Source: AWTP1-13 sp963814055
GTDB taxonomy: Bacteria; Pseudomonadota; Alphaproteobacteria; Rhizobiales; Hyphomicrobiaceae
Reading direction: 5' to 3'
Assembly: GCA_963814055.1 (NCBI GenBank)
Contig: CAWFBJ010000019.1
Coordinates: forward strand, 124,001-188,000
DNA: 64,000 nucleotides
The notes under the pieces are model-generated. The model saw only the letters and a list, made by a program, of their open reading frames with translations, ran no database searches and had not been told where the DNA came from. Positions 61,047 through 64,000 of the stretch are shown here, one piece after another (the first letter of the stretch is position 1; each line of letters begins with the position of its first letter). The translations under genes were made by a program, and so were the position numbers.

Positions 61047-62632
61047 GGAGCGCGACGGTGCCGGCGGTGACACAGGCGACGAAACTTCCCAGGCGCAAGA
61101 CCTCCAAGGTGAGGCCGCTGTTCGATGGGCCCGAGTGGACTTTCGAACTGATCCAGAAGGTCCACGATGTGATGGGCGAGATCGCCGTCGGCGAGCTTGG
61201 CCTGGACATCTACCCCAATCAGATCGAGGTCATCACCGCCGAGCAGATGCTCGACGCCTATTCATCGATCGGCATGCCGCTCATGTACCGCCACTGGTCG
61301 TTCGGCAAGCGGTTCGCTCATGACGAGGCCTACTATAAGCGCGGCATGCGCAGCCTGGCCTACGAGTTGGTCATCAATTCCGATCCCTGCATCAGCTACG
61401 TCATGGAAGAGAATTCCATGACCATGCAGGCGCTGGTGATCGCGCACGCGGCCTACGGTCACAACCATTTCTTCAAGAACAACTACCAGTTCCAGATGTG
61501 GACGCAGCCGGACCACATCATCGACTACCTGAGCTTTGCCAAGAGCTATGTCGCCGAATGCGAGGAACGCTTCGGTGACGAGGCTGTGGAGAGCGTGCTG
61601 GATGCGGCGCACGCGCTGATGAACCAGGGCGTCAGCCGCGACCTGAGGCCAAGGCCGCGCAACATGATCCAGCGCGAAAGGGAGCGCGCCGCGCAGCGCC
61701 GGGCCTACGAGGAAGCTACGTTCGACCCGATCTATCGCACGCTTCCCGAGATCGTGCGCGAAGGCTCAGCCGAGCCCACGGACGTGCAGACGGAACAGCG
61801 CCGCCTCGGCCTGCCAGAAGAGAACCTGCTTTATTTTCTCGAGAAGAACGCCCCCAAACTGGAAGACTGGCAGCGTGAGTTGCTGCGCATCGTGCGCCTG
61901 CTGTCGCAATACTTCTATCCGCAGCGCCAGACCAAGATGATGAACGAGGGCTGCGCGACGTTCGTTCATTACGAGATTTTGAACCGGCTCTACGAGCGCG
62001 GCCAGCTGACTGACGGCACCATGCTCGAGTTCCTGCATTCGCATTCATCCGTGGTGTTTCAGCCCGCGTTCAACGATCGCCGGTTCAACGGCATCAATCC
62101 GTACGCGCTCGGCTTCGCCATGATGAACGACATCCGGCGGATCGCCACCGAGCCCACGGAGGAAGACCGCGAGTGGTTTCCGGGGTTCGCCGGGTGCGGC
62201 GACTGGATGGGGACGCTGCGGCAGGCTTGGGTCGACTACCGCGACGAGAGTTTCATCCTGCAATTCCTGAGCCCGAAGCTCATGCGCGACTTCCGCCTGT
62301 TTGCGGTCAACGACGACGCCAAGGAAAGTGCCATGGGTGTCGCCGCCATCCATAACGAGCAGGGCTACCGAGACCTGCGCCGCCGGCTGGCGCGGCATTA
62401 CGATGTCGCCACCCAGGATCCCGATTTGCAGGTCACGGATGCGGACCTGTCGGGCAGCCGCCGGCTCGTGCTTACGCACCACGTGCGCAACGGGGTGCTG
62501 CTCGAAAGGACGGAGGCCGAGCGCACGCTGCAATACCTCGCCCAGCTCTGGGGCTATCGTGTGAAGCTGGTGGAGACCGAGGGCGACGGCGGCCGCGTGC
62601 TGAAGGAGCACGAATCTCTGCCGATGCCATAG
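61043..62632 (+). CDS. spoVR: SpoVR family protein
   Basis: 529 residues from TTG 61043, which shares TTGA with the DUF444 stop; GTG 61058 is also possible. SpoVR hallmarks are GPEWTFELIQKVHDVMGEIA, IGMPLMYRHWSFGKRFAHDE, VIAHAAYGHNHFFKNNYQFQ, NEGCATFVHYEILNRLYERG and GNPYALG-like GINPYALGFAMMNDIRR. The His-rich HAAYGHNHFF suggests a metal site. Function unknown; it is genetically linked to PrkA and DUF444 across bacteria. Last gene of the three-gene operon. Confidence 0.96.
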   Translation: MRSATVPAVTQATKLPRRKTSKVRPLFDGPEWTFELIQKVHDVMGEIAVGELGLDIYPNQIEVITAEQMLDAYSSIGMPLMYRHWSFGKRFAHDEAYYKRGMRSLAYELVINSDPCISYVMEENSMTMQALVIAHAAYGHNHFFKNNYQFQMWTQPDHIIDYLSFAKSYVAECEERFGDEAVESVLDAAHALMNQGVSRDLRPRPRNMIQRERERAAQRRAYEEATFDPIYRTLPEIVREGSAEPTDVQTEQRRLGLPEENLLYFLEKNAPKLEDWQRELLRIVRLLSQYFYPQRQTKMMNEGCATFVHYEILNRLYERGQLTDGTMLEFLHSHSSVVFQPAFNDRRFNGINPYALGFAMMNDIRRIATEPTEEDREWFPGFAGCGDWMGTLRQAWVDYRDESFILQFLSPKLMRDFRLFAVNDDAKESAMGVAAIHNEQGYRDLRRRLARHYDVATQDPDLQVTDADLSGSRRLVLTHHVRNGVLLERTEAERTLQYLAQLWGYRVKLVETEGDGGRVLKEHESLPMP

Positions 62633-62727
62633 TTCCGGACGAGGGCGGCCAGGCTGGGAGTCGGGCTCGGGGTTCCAGCGATGCTGCGTCCTGGATACCG
62701 CCGGCACGAAATTGCGGGATGACAAAG
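62633..62727. repeat. Intergenic repeat, family B, copy 2
   Basis: The reverse strand contains tttgtcatcccgcaatttcg and ggtatccaggacgcagca, related to tgtcatcccgga and ccatccaggaccca of 29498-29612 in order and orientation. It sits between spoVR and the convergent epoxide hydrolase. Confidence 0.5.
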
Positions 62728-62732
62728 GTAGC

Positions 62733-63860
62733 TCAATCCAGGGAGCTGAAGAACTCCGCGACTTCGCGCGCCAGCGCATCGGGCTGCTCCAGCGCCGCGA
62801 AGTGCCCGCCCTTTTGCATCACACTCCAGCGCCTGATGTCGGTATAGGTCTTGGCGGCGAGCGAGCGGGGCGGGCGGAGAATCTCCTTGGGGAACTCGGC
62901 ATAGCCGGTCGGTACATCGACGGTCTGGCCTTCTGGAATCGGCCAGGGTCCATGCATGCGGGCGTAGTAGGGCCAGAACGACGAGCCGATCGCGCCCGTG
63001 AACCAGTAGAGCGAAATATTGGCCAGCATCTCGTCGCGGCTGACGGCATTTTCGGGATCGCCGTCGCAGTCGGTCCAGGCGCGGAACTTCTCGATGATCC
63101 AGGCCGCAAGGCCGGCCGGAGAGTCAGTGAGCCCGAAGGCGAGCGTCTGTGGCTTGGTGCCCTGGATCCACTGGTAGCCGATTTCCTCTTTGAGAAAATG
63201 ATTGAGCTGTTTGAGATAGAGTTTTTCCTCAGCCGTCGGGTTCGCCAGCACGGCCGGGTCACGCCGCACGGCAAGCATATTGAGGTGGATGCCCTTGACG
63301 CTTTCAGGATGGCGATGGCCAAGGACGGAGGCGACGAAGCAGCCCCAGTCGCCGCCCTGCACGCCAAAACGCTTGTAGCCGAGCACGTCAGTCATCAGCT
63401 CCGCATAGACCTCGGCAATGTTCTCGACGCTGAAACGCTTCTGCCCGGGCTTGAACGACAGCGTGTAGCCTGGCAGCGAAGGCGCAATAATCGTGAAATG
63501 TTCGGTGAGCAGCGGGATCAGCTTGTGGAACTCGAACACCGATCCGGGCCAACCGTGGGAGATCAGCAGCGGCGGCGCGTCCAGCTGTTTGCCCGGCACA
63601 TGGAGGTAGTGCAGGTCGATTCCGCCGATCGGCACCGTGAACTGCCGGAAGCCGTTGAGCCTGGCTTCCCAGGCGCGCCAGTCGAAGCCTATGCGCCAAT
63701 AATCGGCGAACGCCTTGGCATACGCCACGCTAGTTCCCGTCGACCACGGCTCGAGCGGTGGCTCATCGGGCCAGCGCGTGCGGGCGAGCCGTTCGCGCAG
63801 ATCCGCGATGTCCGCATCCGGGATGTTCAGTGCGAATGGCTTAGGGACAGGTGTGCTCAT
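62733..63860 (-). CDS. Epoxide hydrolase (alpha/beta-hydrolase fold)
   Basis: 375 residues with the N-terminal EHN-type cap region FALNIPDADIADLRERLART, typical of microsomal-type epoxide hydrolases. HGWPG (residues 102-106) forms the oxyanion hole, and the nucleophile Asp171 is in GVQGGDWGCFVAS. NAVSRDEMLANISLYWFTGA and the C-terminal GGHFAALEQPDALAREV give the lid Tyr region and catalytic His. No signal peptide. It opens an epoxide to a diol; the physiological substrate is unknown. Confidence 0.95.
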   Translation of the reverse strand: MSTPVPKPFALNIPDADIADLRERLARTRWPDEPPLEPWSTGTSVAYAKAFADYWRIGFDWRAWEARLNGFRQFTVPIGGIDLHYLHVPGKQLDAPPLLISHGWPGSVFEFHKLIPLLTEHFTIIAPSLPGYTLSFKPGQKRFSVENIAEVYAELMTDVLGYKRFGVQGGDWGCFVASVLGHRHPESVKGIHLNMLAVRRDPAVLANPTAEEKLYLKQLNHFLKEEIGYQWIQGTKPQTLAFGLTDSPAGLAAWIIEKFRAWTDCDGDPENAVSRDEMLANISLYWFTGAIGSSFWPYYARMHGPWPIPEGQTVDVPTGYAEFPKEILRPPRSLAAKTYTDIRRWSVMQKGGHFAALEQPDALAREVAEFFSSLD

Positions 63861-63936
63861 TCAAGTGCACCTCGCTCGCTTCGACGCCGCCATCGGATAG
63901 TCGTGCAGCAGAAGACCGCTGGCAAACGAAGAGAGC

Positions 63937-64000
63937 TCAATGCTCGGCTGAGAAAAACCAACGCGTCGGCTTGCCGTCGCGCATGAGCACCGCGGCCCCT
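63937..64000 (-). CDS. C-terminal end of a gene running off the window
   Basis: The last 20 codons and stop (63937-63939) of a minus-strand frame, ending MRDGKPTRWFFSAEH. It stays open to the window edge. Too short to identify the protein; it would be upstream of the epoxide hydrolase on the same strand. Confidence 0.35.
   Translation of the reverse strand, partial: GAAVLMRDGKPTRWFFSAEH

Overview
The window is GC-rich, densely packed chromosomal DNA of an alphaproteobacterium, most likely order Hyphomicrobiales (Rhizobiales). This rests on gene order typical of that order: dapF-mtaB-ftsY-septation protein, folD-yggU-yggT, hslU-acetyltransferase-hslV divergent from hisB, and a DUF2628 gene ahead of hisH-hisA. 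I cannot name a genus from sequence alone. Two perfect 16-bp parS sites (17475-17490 and 41768-41783) plus a degenerate one suggest that this is main-chromosome DNA within the ParB/parS centromere domain, probably on the origin side of the chromosome.

Layout. 1-7.4 kb: broken PQQ sugar dehydrogenase (-), then dapF, mtaB, ftsY, two tandem YciB/IspZ septation-type membrane proteins, a MarR regulator and a PRC-barrel-like protein. 7.4-10.1 kb: gshB and yraN (-), then a gene-poor patch with a relic of a hydratase gene and an atypical membrane protein. 10.2-17.4 kb: a three-subunit molybdenum hydroxylase (-) divergent from a TRAP transporter (dctPQM) and a DUF1330 gene, the TRAP genes riddled with frameshifts. 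17.5-19.4 kb: parS, folD, yggU, yggT and tRNA-Ala(CGC) with its promoter. 19.4-20.2 kb: no recognisable gene. 20.2-24.1 kb: M20 peptidase, two-subunit TPP decarboxylase and leuB. 24.1-32.7 kb: DUF4337, gpmI, dapB, GNAT, PIF1/RecD-like helicase, SDR and typA. 32.9-42.8 kb: J-domain protein, enoyl-CoA hydratase, site-2 protease, argG, two tiny Cys-containing secreted proteins, paired membrane proteins, rlmN and a DUF5996 protein. 42.8-57.3 kb: hslU/GNAT/hslV and the histidine genes hisB, hisH, hisA, hisF, split by an L,D-transpeptidase, a SnoaL-like protein, a putative copper-uptake operon (DUF2946 - TonB-dependent receptor - YcnI/PCuAC fusion) and an MBL-fold enzyme. 57.7-62.6 kb: the prkA - DUF444 - spoVR stress cluster. 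62.7-64 kb: epoxide hydrolase and the end of a further gene.

Functional threads: lysine/peptidoglycan precursor synthesis (dapF, dapB), histidine (hisBHAF), arginine (argG), leucine (leuB), SRP targeting (ftsY), tRNA/rRNA modification (mtaB, rlmN), proteolysis (hslUV, site-2 protease) and one-carbon metabolism (folD). The most interesting accessory modules are the copper operon, the PrkA/DUF444/SpoVR trio, the molybdenum hydroxylase with TRAP importer, the TPP decarboxylase pair and a stand-alone Cas2-like protein. I did not find a convincing entirely new system.

Caveat: at least a dozen genes, including essential ftsY, carry single-base indels in otherwise intact reading, mostly one extra base in a short run. 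I read these as sequencing/assembly errors and give such genes at full reconstructed length.
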